Position numbers and translations under genes: made by a program. The notes under the pieces are model-generated. The model was not told the DNA's origin. It searched no databases and saw nothing but the letters and a program-made list of their open reading frames with translations. From Crocinitomicaceae bacterium (GTDB lineage: Bacteria; Bacteroidota; Bacteroidia; Flavobacteriales_D; Crocinitomicaceae), in assembly GCA_027084145.1 (NCBI GenBank), contig JALWLM010000270.1, positions 1-15,705 on the forward strand: a DNA stretch of 15,705 nt, given 5' to 3'. Shown one piece after another: positions 10,301 through 15,705 of this stretch; positions within the stretch are counted from its first letter, which is position 1; every line of letters begins with the position of its first letter.

Positions 10301-11676
10301 CCAACTTGATAAGTTTCTCCTCGATAAGTATATTCATACGCAACAGCCAAGACTTCATCTGTATTTAAAGGCATATTCAAAGAAATGAAACCTAATTGCG
10401 CGTTATATGTAAATTCTTGCTCCGTTAATTTTCTTGCATTTTGAACTTTTTCATAATGTATGGCTTGTTGAAACGGTCCGGGCATTGTTCCTTGTGCAGA
10501 CAAAGCGGAAACTGCATTTTCAAAAGATCGAACCAACGGTTGAGAAGAAGCCCATGCATAGAGTCCATTTGCATCATTATCAGGAAGTTCCGAAGACCAA
10601 AAGTTTCCCGGATTACCTTGACAATTTTGAGGTAAAGCTTCTCCTAAATCAGTAAATGCAATAATATTTCTTGTGTTTTCGGTATTATTTGTTCTGTTGG
10701 TTATCCATACTTCTATTCTTGTGATATTCAATGTTGTGTTCACAATTGGCAGTGTTGACATGTTTTCATCATAATGGTCATGATGATAAAGGTTCACAAA
10801 ATAATGTCTGTTGACTTCATAATCTGAAGCAACCAATTCAAAGTCTTGTACTTGTGCCTTCCCTGTGATGTTAATTTCTTTTCGTTTTCCTCGAGATGAT
10901 GCAGCAATTAAATCAACCGTTGTATTACCAAAACGCATTTTAGTTGTCACTCCGAATAATGTTTGTGACCCCTGAATTAAAGATGTCGGAATATCAAATG
11001 TAACATTTCCCAAACCTATTTTTTGAATGATCTGGTCTTCATCTCCCGTATATTCCAATTTAGAAACATTGTCAAAATCAAAAGCTGCTTCCGTATTATA
11101 ACTTACACCTAATTTTAATTTAGTACCTATTTGACCTACTAAACTTAAATTAATTTGTTGATCAAAATCGAATCTTGTTATTCTTCTTTGTCTTTCGGGA
11201 ATCAACGGATTTTCATATCTTGATGATGACACTCCGAAAGAAAGTTCTACATTTCCTTGGGGGCGTATGGTAATTTGATCGGAACCAAAAAAGTTTTCAA
11301 ATAATTTACCCGGCACTTTAATTGGAAATTCCAAAGGTTGATTTTCTTGTGTTTGTTCATCTATTTTTTCTTTCCAATTTTCTTGTAAAGCCTGCTGTTC
11401 TTGATATTCGAGATATTCTTCCAAAGTCATCATCGAAGGGTTTCGGTAATTAATCCCCATGGTTCCGATGGTTTCCTTAAAAATATAAGTTCCTGTTTTG
11501 GGATCATAAACAATCGTGCGTTTTACTGATGATGGATCTCCTAAATCAAAACTTTGCTCGGTTGTTTGTGTTGGATCTACATTATTCTCAATAGGGAATA
11601 CCAAATCATCATCATTTTGAGCTCTTACACTCATTGATAATAACAGTAGCAGTAAGATAAAATATATCTTTGACAT
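4378..11676 (-). CDS. sprA: T9SS outer-membrane translocon / gliding motility protein SprA
   Basis: SprA (Sov in Porphyromonas) is the very large outer-membrane beta-barrel (36 strands in the known structure) through which the type IX secretion system exports proteins. It acts with PorV and Plug, and in gliders it also delivers motility adhesins. The 2432 residues match the usual length of about 2400. A signal peptide ending VRA-QND (cut near residue 19) is followed by SprA segments such as PLEFPIKVPGKLFENFFGSDQITIRPQGNVELSFG, written here only as PLEFPIKVPGKLFENFFGSD (about 113-132). There are long stretches of alternating aromatic strands and loops, and a C-terminal strand GIRLRFNLAGVQ. At about 1915-1967 lies a strongly charged Lys/Glu/Arg linker between barrel strands. 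It is uninterrupted. It starts 13 bases after ruvA, so it is probably the last gene of maeB-ruvA-sprA. No other T9SS gene is in the window. Confidence 0.96.
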   Translation of the reverse strand: MSKIYFILLLLLLSMSVRAQNDDDLVFPIENNVDPTQTTEQSFDLGDPSSVKRTIVYDPKTGTYIFKETIGTMGINYRNPSMMTLEEYLEYQEQQALQENWKEKIDEQTQENQPLEFPIKVPGKLFENFFGSDQITIRPQGNVELSFGVSSSRYENPLIPERQRRITRFDFDQQINLSLVGQIGTKLKLGVSYNTEAAFDFDNVSKLEYTGDEDQIIQKIGLGNVTFDIPTSLIQGSQTLFGVTTKMRFGNTTVDLIAASSRGKRKEINITGKAQVQDFELVASDYEVNRHYFVNLYHHDHYDENMSTLPIVNTTLNITRIEVWITNRTNNTENTRNIIAFTDLGEALPQNCQGNPGNFWSSELPDNDANGLYAWASSQPLVRSFENAVSALSAQGTMPGPFQQAIHYEKVQNARKLTEQEFTYNAQLGFISLNMPLNTDEVLAVAYEYTYRGETYQVGEFSTDGIDGTNALILKLLRPTILSPYNKTWDLMMKNVYSIGAYQVDQEGFRLDVLYNNPATSVLVPFLPADNLGNNIQGIDDKQLVTLLEMDKININNQPFPDGVFDFVPINYNGSRAENGGTINVRNGRIYFSTVEPFGKTLADKLLAANVAQAVVDRVAYTELYDSTRTAAQQIPSKNRFVLKGQYQSSVSSDIPLNVLNVPEGAVTVTAGGIKLVEGQDFTVDYNLGRVRILNTGILEANVPIKISIESNSVFGFQAKSMLGARILHRFSPKLNVGATWMRMMERPITQKVDIGSEPFKNNVVGLDVSYRTEVPFLTKMVDILPVISTKEKSTLSFTGEVAHLIPGQPRAINKNGTSYIDDFEGAQSTIDLKSIQSWKLASIPKGQPALFPEAANQDLSAGFKRAKLAWYIVDPLFYQNNNLTPEHIKDDPSMLSDSRMRLVNQKDIWPNFDPQYGSITNVATLDLAYYPKERGMYNYDTTNTVNADGTFTDPENRWAGIMRSLTTTNFENANIEYIQFWMLDPFNADAEAVNPNSQHTGGDLYINLGNISEDILPDSRKSFENGLPPTGIPADDNLDTTTWAKVSTLQVVVNAFDNDPEARVNQDVGLDGWKNEEERQHYINYVNWVQNNPNIDPQVKAKMLADPSNDDYNYYRDDDYDNQKLNILERYKKYNGMEGNSPTTEMSDTMNNDGYPTISTNSPDIEDINLDNNLSESEAYFQYRISLRPSDIAVGKNFITGIQNYTKGNGDVERWIQFRVPVTAFENRINGINDFRSIRFMRIFLKNFDEEVVLRFARMEFIRGEWRRYLLDLTDPGEGVVVDPSLTTFNIGAVNIQEHNDRDPIGYVIPPGIQQETDPSQTFQRLLNEQSLMLEVCDLQDGDARAAYRNVQFDIRNYKKLKMFIHAEEVDPAKPLNDEDVTVFVRLGTDFTDNYYEYELPLKVTPWGTNSDTEIWPEENMMEIVFEDLINLKKKRNELIEGGNSSVSYTSLYSSKDPKNGNRIIRVKGNPNLQGLKTIMIGVRNPHKNTHQLDSWNEDGQPKCAIVWVNELRLTDFISEGGSAAIAQMKVQFADFANLNMSGNYSGTNWGSVESRVQERQRYEQIGFDMNTNVQLGQFFGRRARVSLPFFYSYSLGIINPEYDPFNPDIRLRDYDPETRRKRAKLGQDFVERKSYNFTNVRKEIKAGAKPRMWRISNWAANYSYSETFRRDFNTNYDRTKIWSGGLNYNYSFNSKPITPFKKVKFLKKSDWFALIRDINFYLKPKNISFSTDVIRNYNERQIRNNIVPDYEFRPVYVKRFNWNRKYGLQYDLTRKLKFKFDATNQSIFREADGRVDRKEDAFSYQIFKDTIRKQMATLGTPMDYSQNYSLSYTLPLDKLPLTNWMSANVKYSASYNWQRAPLAQEEFGNTIQNSRDINMTAQLNFTTLYNKVPFFKKVNGGGRRSRVRALNVITDGKEKGKEKDKETKTPEKPESEMTKKELRKKEREERREERKKEREKKYKGKVPPVPAFLARLLMTVRNVSGTYALTDGTLLPGYNQSISVLGHNPGFNTGMTPFILGKQRYNIWGKETNYNVATLARDYNWLVRNENLNKQYTNTHTENLSLRATLEPIKDLSIDLNAKKMFSISSGEFFRWNTATNQFESQSRFDVATVTYSNASLNSSFVKFGKEYQSSVFQKLREQRKEVSRLLGEQHGVAPLASGYYDGYGPTHQNVIIGAFLTTYSDRKLNDKNIDPVRNLPLPNWSMNYNGLKKFKLMQKYVRNFVLRHSYNSTISVNGMQTNLNAVEDVNGNPVARDLNNNFIPNMQVQNISITEAFSPLLGIDATWKVAGQNLTTKFEYKKDRTSTLSLNNNQVTEILGTEWVIGLGYKFKKIKIHKKIDPSPVNVRFDVSFRDNLTVIRKIVEATNQATAGQKVVSIKATADYNLSKHLLLQFYYNQTLNTPKIANSYRTGNMNTGIRLRFNLAGVQ

Positions 11677-11687
11677 TCCTTCCTTCT
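11677..11687 (-). promoter_or_regulatory. sprA: Purine-rich, Shine-Dalgarno-like leader of sprA
   Basis: On the - strand AGAAGGAAGGA lies directly before the sprA ATG, between it and the ruvA stop. AAGG occurs twice. The other intact genes in the window have A/T-rich starts without such a motif. It confirms the chosen ATG and may raise translation of this distal gene of the operon. The 3' copy is very close to the ATG, so the 5' AGAAGG would be the useful one. Confidence 0.45.
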
Positions 11688-11689
11688 AA

Positions 11690-12265
11690 TTATAAAATTC
11701 TAAGCGCTTCTTTAATAATTTGTTCTACTGAAAATTCCTCTTTAATCACTTTATCAATTGCTTTGTTTGCCTTCTTTTTGTCAAATCCTAAAGAAACTAA
11801 TGCAGTTAACGCATCAAGACGATTTGTATTGTGAGAAACCGTAGAATTTTCTTCAGGAAATTCAAATTTCTCCATCTTATCTTTTAAATCAACAATTAAT
11901 CGTTGTGCTGTTTTAGCTCCTATTCCTTTAATACCTTTAATTGTCGTAACATCTTCACCCGATATTGCCGCTGCTATTTCTTCTACACTTAATGATGAAA
12001 GCATCACCATTGCTGTATTAGGGCCTATTCCTGATACTGAAATCAAGAGATTAAACATTTCTTTCTCCTCTTGAATGGAAAAACCATATAATAATTGAGC
12101 GTCTTCACGCACAATCATTTGTGTGTATATTTGAACCGATTCTTCATCTCCTATTGCAGCAAAGGTTTGTAATGAAATTTTCACTTCATACCCTACCCCA
12201 CCACAGTCTATAATCAAATCTGTAGGATTCTTTTCTATTAATCGACCTCTTAATTGTGCAATCAT
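11690..12265 (-). CDS. ruvA: Holliday junction branch migration protein RuvA
   Basis: RuvA binds four-way DNA junctions as a tetramer and guides the RuvB motor during recombinational repair. The OB-fold domain I spans about 1-62 (MIAQLRGRLIEK...GGVGYEV). It ends with the acidic pin residues E54 and D55 in VREDAQLLYGF. Domain II has two helix-hairpin-helix motifs, VSGIGPNTA (77-85) and IKGIGAKTAQRLI (112-124). A flexible linker (about 132-148) leads to the small domain III, which contacts RuvB (about 149-191, ALTALVSLGFDKKKANKAI). At 191 residues it is full length. Its ATG lies one base after the maeB stop, and sprA begins 13 bases downstream. ruvB and ruvC are not nearby, and no link with malic enzyme or secretion other than shared transcription is evident. 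Confidence 0.96.
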   Translation of the reverse strand: MIAQLRGRLIEKNPTDLIIDCGGVGYEVKISLQTFAAIGDEESVQIYTQMIVREDAQLLYGFSIQEEKEMFNLLISVSGIGPNTAMVMLSSLSVEEIAAAISGEDVTTIKGIKGIGAKTAQRLIVDLKDKMEKFEFPEENSTVSHNTNRLDALTALVSLGFDKKKANKAIDKVIKEEFSVEQIIKEALRIL

Positions 12266-12266
12266 A

Positions 12267-14534
12267 TCATTTATTTAAAGCATCAACAACGGCTACTTTT
12301 GTCATATTTACAATTTCCCTAACTGACGCCCCCAGTTGTAAAACGTGAATAGACTTCTTCAAACCAACAAGTATTGGCCCGATGGAATCTCCTTCGATCA
12401 TTTCTTGAAGCAGTTTATAACCAATATTACCGGAAGATAAATTGGGAAAAATAAGCGTATTTACTTTTCTATTTGCCAGTAAAGAAAATGAAAATTTCTC
12501 ATTCATCAACTCATTATTGAGTGCAAAGTTAGCCTGTAACTCTCCATCTACTGCTAAATTAGGCTCTTTTTCATGTAAAATCTCTACAGCTTTATTCATT
12601 TTCTTCGCATCCAAACCTTCCGATGATCCAAAATTCGAATAACTCAATAATGCTATTCTAGGAACCACCCTAAATTTCCTTATTGTTTTAGCAACATTAA
12701 TCGTTATCTCTGCAATTTCTTCTGCTGTTGGGTTAAAATTAATCGTTGTGTCTGCAAGAAACAAAGGTCCTCTCTTGGTGTTTAAGATATACATCCCTGC
12801 AAGTTTATTCACGTCTTTTTGTAACCCAACAACCTGTAATGCAGGTCTTACAACATCACTATATTTTCTTGTCACCCCTGAAATCATAGCATCTGCATCT
12901 CCCATTTCAACCATCATTGCACCGAAATGATTTCTCTCCCGCATAAACTGTATCGCTTCAAATTCAGTAACTCCTTTACGTTTTCGTTTATCAAAAAAAT
13001 GAAGACCATATTCCTTTCTTCTACCCTCTTCCTCATCACTTTTAGGATCTATAATTTCTACATCATCCTGAAACTCGATATTATACTCCTCCATTAATCG
13101 GTCGATTGATTTTCGTCTTCCCAATAAAACGGGAATAGCCACCTCTTCTTCTTGAACAGCTTGTGCTGCTTTTAGAATTTTTAAATTATCTGCTTCCGCA
13201 AAAACGACTCTTTTAGGAGAACGTTGTGCCTTCTCGGTAATATTTCTAATTAACTTATTATCTAAACCTAAACGGTTTTTTAATTCCATTTCATAAGCTT
13301 CCCAATCTTCAATTGGTTCTTGAGCTACACCTGACTCCACTGCTGCCTTAGCTACTGCAGGAGCAACATAATAAATCAACCTTGGATCGATGGGTTTTGG
13401 AATAAATTGCTCTCTTCCAAAAGAAATATTTTTTTCCCCATATGCTTCAACAACTTCATCCGGGATTGTTTCTTTAGCTAAATCAGCAATTGCATGAACT
13501 GCAGCTAGTTTCATTTCTTCATTGATTGTTGTAGCTCTAACATCTAAAGCTCCCCTAAAAATAAAAGGGAATCCTATCACATTGTTTACTTGATTAGGAT
13601 GATCCGATCTTCCCGTTGCCATAATGATATCTTCCCGAGCAGTCCTTGCATCTTTGTAAGATATCTCAGGTTCCGGATTAGCAAGTGCAAATACAATAGG
13701 ATTATTACTCATTTTGAGAAGCATCTCTTTTGAAACAATTCCCCCTTTTGATAATCCTACAAAAACATCTGCTTTTTCAAAGACTGTTTCAAAAGGAATG
13801 TCTTTTTTATGCACCGCAAATTTCCTTTTATTTTCATCTAAATCCTTCCTCCCATGATGTAATAATCCTTTAGAATCATACATATAAATATTTTCAATCT
13901 TTGCCCCTAATTTACAATAAAGGTTAGCACAAGATTGTGCTGCTGCTCCTGCTCCTGAAAAGATGATTTTAACTTTTGAAATTTTCTTTTGGGCCAACTC
14001 CAAGGCATTTAATAATCCGGCTGAAGAAATAATTGCTGTCCCGTGTTGATCATCATGCATCACCGGTATTTTTAATTCTTCTTTAAGCCTTCTCTCTATT
14101 TCAAAAGCTTCAGGGGCTTTAATATCTTCAAGATTAATCCCTCCGAAAGTTGGAGAAATTGCTTTTACAGTTTCAATAAATTTATCAGGATCTGAAGCAT
14201 CTACCTCAATATCAAAAACATCAATATCTGCAAAAATTTTAAACAACACCCCCTTTCCTTCCATTACCGGCTTTGAAGCTTCAGGTCCAATATTTCCTAA
14301 ACCTAAAACTGCTGTCCCATTAGATATTACAGCAACTAAATTCGCTTTACTTGTATATTTGTAGACTTCTTTTCTATTTTCAGCAATCTTCAAACATGGT
14401 TCAGCTACTCCCGGAGAATATGCCAAAGACAAATCTTTCTGTGAAGCATAGGGTTTTGTAGGAACCACTTCTATCTTACCCGGTCTACCGGATGAATGAT
14501 AATCTAATGCTTCTTGTTTTCTTATTTTAGCCAT
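12267..14534 (-). CDS. maeB: NADP-dependent malic enzyme with C-terminal phosphotransacetylase-like domain (MaeB type)
   Basis: The enzyme oxidatively decarboxylates malate to pyruvate and CO2, giving reduced NAD(P)H in the cytoplasm. The catalytic domain has Y39 in YSPGVAEP, K94 in VMEGKGVLFK, and metal ligands E136-D137 in NLEDIKAPE with D161-D162 in MHDDQHGTAI. The nucleotide-binding domain has SGAGAAAQSC (193-202) and FALANPEPEI (282-291). From about residue 430 to the end is a phosphotransacetylase-like domain (VVFAEADN, DADAMISG and LFLADTTINFNPTAEEIAE), which in E. coli MaeB has no proven transferase activity and is thought to be regulatory. The 755 residues equal the normal hybrid length of about 760. 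Cofactor choice is taken from the family, not read from the sequence. It follows a terminator and is the first gene of maeB-ruvA-sprA. Confidence 0.95.
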   Translation of the reverse strand: MAKIRKQEALDYHSSGRPGKIEVVPTKPYASQKDLSLAYSPGVAEPCLKIAENRKEVYKYTSKANLVAVISNGTAVLGLGNIGPEASKPVMEGKGVLFKIFADIDVFDIEVDASDPDKFIETVKAISPTFGGINLEDIKAPEAFEIERRLKEELKIPVMHDDQHGTAIISSAGLLNALELAQKKISKVKIIFSGAGAAAQSCANLYCKLGAKIENIYMYDSKGLLHHGRKDLDENKRKFAVHKKDIPFETVFEKADVFVGLSKGGIVSKEMLLKMSNNPIVFALANPEPEISYKDARTAREDIIMATGRSDHPNQVNNVIGFPFIFRGALDVRATTINEEMKLAAVHAIADLAKETIPDEVVEAYGEKNISFGREQFIPKPIDPRLIYYVAPAVAKAAVESGVAQEPIEDWEAYEMELKNRLGLDNKLIRNITEKAQRSPKRVVFAEADNLKILKAAQAVQEEEVAIPVLLGRRKSIDRLMEEYNIEFQDDVEIIDPKSDEEEGRRKEYGLHFFDKRKRKGVTEFEAIQFMRERNHFGAMMVEMGDADAMISGVTRKYSDVVRPALQVVGLQKDVNKLAGMYILNTKRGPLFLADTTINFNPTAEEIAEITINVAKTIRKFRVVPRIALLSYSNFGSSEGLDAKKMNKAVEILHEKEPNLAVDGELQANFALNNELMNEKFSFSLLANRKVNTLIFPNLSSGNIGYKLLQEMIEGDSIGPILVGLKKSIHVLQLGASVREIVNMTKVAVVDALNK

Positions 14535-14557
14535 ATTTTAATCTATTTAGAAGCGTG

Positions 14558-14565
14558 TAAAGTTA
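14558..14565 (-). promoter_or_regulatory. Possible -7 element for the maeB-ruvA-sprA transcript
   Basis: On the - strand TAACTTTA differs at one base from the Bacteroidota -7 consensus TAnnTTTG. It lies 23 bases before the maeB ATG and after the hemD terminator, where a promoter is needed. No TTG is found at the expected -33 spacing, so this is tentative. Confidence 0.35.
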
Positions 14566-14582
14566 GTAAAATCTTACAACAG

Positions 14583-14609
14583 AAAAGCCGTTTCAATGAA
14601 ACGGCTTTT
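14583..14609 (-). terminator. Bidirectional hairpin terminator between hemD and maeB
   Basis: This is a perfect 12-bp stem, AAAAGCCGTTTC / GAAACGGCTTTT, with a three-base loop. The A and T ends give a short T run on either strand. In the direction of the genes here it ends the hemD transcript and isolates maeB, which begins 49 bases further on. Confidence 0.88.
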
Positions 14610-14635
14610 TAAATTATTTTATATCATCCTCTTTT

Positions 14636-15397
14636 TTAACCTGCTTTCTTCTCTTTTTTTCTCTCATTTTTTATATAATGTTCTATTGCAGAAGTCATAG
14701 AAGGCATATTTGGTTGAGGAGCATGTAAATCTAATCTTAAATTATGTTTTACAATGGCATTGGCCGTTGTCGCACCAAAAGCCGCAATTAATGTGTTTCC
14801 CTGTTTAAAATCAGGAAAATTTTTCAATAACGACTCTATACCACCCGGACTATAAAAGACCAACATATCATATTTTACATCAGATAAATCAGATAAATCA
14901 GAAGCTACCGTACGATATAATACTGCTTTTTGATAATCCAATTTTAATTTATCCAATGTATTTGGTATTCTATCTCTTAAGATATTAGAACATGGGAGTA
15001 AAAATTTTTCTTTTTTAAACTTCTTCAATGTATCCTCCAAATCTGAAATTGTTTGTTTACCAAAAAATATCTTTCTTTTTCGATATGGAATGTATTTTTG
15101 AAGATACAGGGCTACGGTTTCAGATAAACAAAAATATTTTGCATCACTGTCAATAGGCTCTCTATACTCTTCTAAGATTCGGAAATAATGATCTACTGCA
15201 ATTTTAGAAGTCATAATGACTGCAGTATGTTTTTTTAGATCTATTTTTTGATCTCTAAATTCCGATGCTTCAATTCCTTCTACATGAATAAAACTTCTGA
15301 AATCTATCTTCAAGTCATATTTCTTTGCTAAATCAAAATAAGGAGACTTATCTCCTTTTGGTCTCGGTTGTGAAACAAGTATCGTTTTTAATCCCAA
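14636..15397 (-). CDS. hemD: Uroporphyrinogen-III synthase, with TTG start
   Basis: HemD closes and rearranges hydroxymethylbilane to uroporphyrinogen III in haem synthesis. The 253 residues follow the Bacteroidota HemD pattern from end to end: ILVSQPRPKGDKSPYFDLA near the N-terminus, DFRSFIHVEGI, FCLSETVALYLQKYI, YRKRKIFFG, VFYSPGGIESLLKNFPDF, then AAFGATTANAIV and PQPNMPSMTSAIEHYI. The only plausible start is TTG at 15397, which aligns with the initiator Met of typical relatives (MxxKxILVSQP). The frame contains no ATG between the preceding stop (15419-15421) and this TTG. The leader is A-rich (AAAAGTAAATAAA). A 9-base repeat encodes SDLSDLSD. It lies 21 bases after a broken DUF4271 gene, its usual upstream partner, so its normal promoter may have been lost. 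A strong terminator follows. Confidence 0.92.
   Translation of the reverse strand: MGLKTILVSQPRPKGDKSPYFDLAKKYDLKIDFRSFIHVEGIEASEFRDQKIDLKKHTAVIMTSKIAVDHYFRILEEYREPIDSDAKYFCLSETVALYLQKYIPYRKRKIFFGKQTISDLEDTLKKFKKEKFLLPCSNILRDRIPNTLDKLKLDYQKAVLYRTVASDLSDLSDVKYDMLVFYSPGGIESLLKNFPDFKQGNTLIAAFGATTANAIVKHNLRLDLHAPQPNMPSMTSAIEHYIKNERKKEKKAG
14880..14902 (-). repeat. Short in-frame tandem repeat in hemD
   Basis: The 9-base unit TCAGATAAA (+ strand) occurs twice and begins a third time, encoding SDLSDLSD in HemD. Because the unit is three codons, changes in copy number would not shift the frame. Confidence 0.6.
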
Positions 15398-15418
15398 TTT
15401 ATTTACTTTTAGTATAGG

Positions 15419-15595
15419 TTAATACTCATAATTCATCCCAAATTCTCTAACTGTAATGAAATAAATCATTACTGCAGGCAGGATTTTCAGAGTGCAAAGA
15501 TATAAAATAATATATAAAACAGATACCCCTCTAAACAACAAAAGCCTAATACTTTTAAACAAAAAGACTAGAAAATTAACAATAAATATAATATC
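15419..15595 (-). pseudogene. C-terminal remnant of a DUF4271 membrane protein gene
   Basis: This frame was translated by hand from the - strand: 58 codons from just after a TAA (15596-15598) to a TAA at 15419-15421. It encodes a hydrophobic segment (IIFIVNFLVFLFKSIRLLLF) and then LYIILYLCTLKILPAVMIY. The YLCTL-ILP motif and surrounding strand pattern are the conserved C-terminus of DUF4271 proteins, predicted multi-pass inner-membrane proteins of unknown function. Their gene commonly sits directly upstream of hemD in flavobacteria (from memory). Here about three quarters or more of the protein is missing, and upstream the frame is closed by several stops. The first ATG is only 16 codons before the stop, so a product is unlikely. 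The 5' end runs directly into methyltransferase sequence, so the gene was cut by recombination, insertion or misassembly rather than by a simple frameshift. Confidence 0.72.
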
Positions 15596-15705
15596 TTATA
15601 GAACTTATTTCATGTAAAAGCCCCATAGGAAAAGCACCTGAACCAATTGCAGGATCAAGTATTTTTACTTTTTTTAATAATTCATCTAAATTAGTAATAA
15701 TATCA
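15576..15705 (-). pseudogene. Adenine-specific DNA methyltransferase fragment (motif I), cut by the window edge
   Basis: Reading the - strand from the window edge gives an open frame with DELLKKVKILDPAIGSGAFP followed by MGLLHEI, ending at a TAA (15576-15578). DPAIGSGAF is motif I, the S-adenosylmethionine-binding loop of N6-adenine methyltransferases. The FPMGLLHEI continuation is typical of Eco57I-like enzymes, the modification parts of type IIG and related restriction-modification or BREX-type systems. In intact enzymes motif I is followed by several hundred residues including the NPPY catalytic motif. Here only about 16 residues follow the SGAF before the stop, and then the sequence reads as DUF4271 in another frame. 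The 3' part of the gene is therefore missing. The N-terminal part, if any, lies beyond the window. Methyltransferase identity is fairly sure; the exact system type is not. Confidence 0.72.

Noticed and set aside
15398..15418. An N-terminal extension of HemD in frame upstream of the TTG.
   Set aside because: It offers only seven codons before the DUF4271 stop and contains no accepted start codon.
15453..15472. Inverted repeat GTAATGA / TCATTAC (7-bp arms, 6-base loop) before hemD.
   Set aside because: It lies within the DUF4271 coding remnant and has no T run, so it is neither a terminator nor a supported regulator site.
15495..15502. Perfect -7 promoter consensus TATCTTTG on the - strand, about 100 bases before hemD.
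   Set aside because: It coincides with the conserved Tyr-Leu-Cys codons of the DUF4271 YLCTL motif, and no -33 TTG lies at the right distance. It is probably coding chance, though it could serve as a cryptic hemD promoter now.

Overview
The window looks like the chromosome of a low-GC member of the Bacteroidota, most likely Flavobacteriales. The evidence is a full-length SprA, the outer-membrane translocon of the Bacteroidota-specific type IX secretion system (T9SS). In addition there are flavobacterial-type DUF4159, DUF4271 and HemD proteins, A/T-rich start regions with almost no Shine-Dalgarno sequences, and a perfect Bacteroidota -7 element (TAnnTTTG) in front of pepT. No tRNA, rRNA, CRISPR array or intact mobile element was seen.

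The left third (1-4278) is on the + strand. It starts with the 3' part of a LolA-like periplasmic lipoprotein carrier gene, closed by a UUCG-loop terminator. A new promoter then drives a tightly packed run: pepT (tripeptidase), holA (DNA polymerase III delta), rsmE (16S rRNA m3U1498 methyltransferase) and an exported DUF4159 protein. These four genes abut or overlap by 1-4 bases.

The rest (4378-15705) is on the - strand and converges on DUF4159. Read 5' to 3' it contains: a fragment of an adenine-specific DNA methyltransferase cut by the window edge; a 58-codon tail of a DUF4271 membrane-protein gene; hemD with a TTG start; a strong hairpin terminator; and then maeB (malic enzyme with a phosphotransacetylase-like domain), ruvA and the 7.3-kb sprA. 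The last three are 1 and 13 bases apart and are probably one operon.

Most of the window is ordinary flavobacterial housekeeping DNA. The exception is its right end. At about 15575-15600 a restriction-modification-type methyltransferase frame, carrying a clear motif I (DPAIGSGAF), stops and gives way in another frame to the C-terminal end of DUF4271. DUF4271 is a usual upstream neighbour of hemD. Two truncated genes therefore meet within about 20 bases. Either a defence or mobile segment has broken into the DUF4271-hemD unit, or the contig is chimeric there. This is the one place where an accessory system may begin, and it continues beyond the window.
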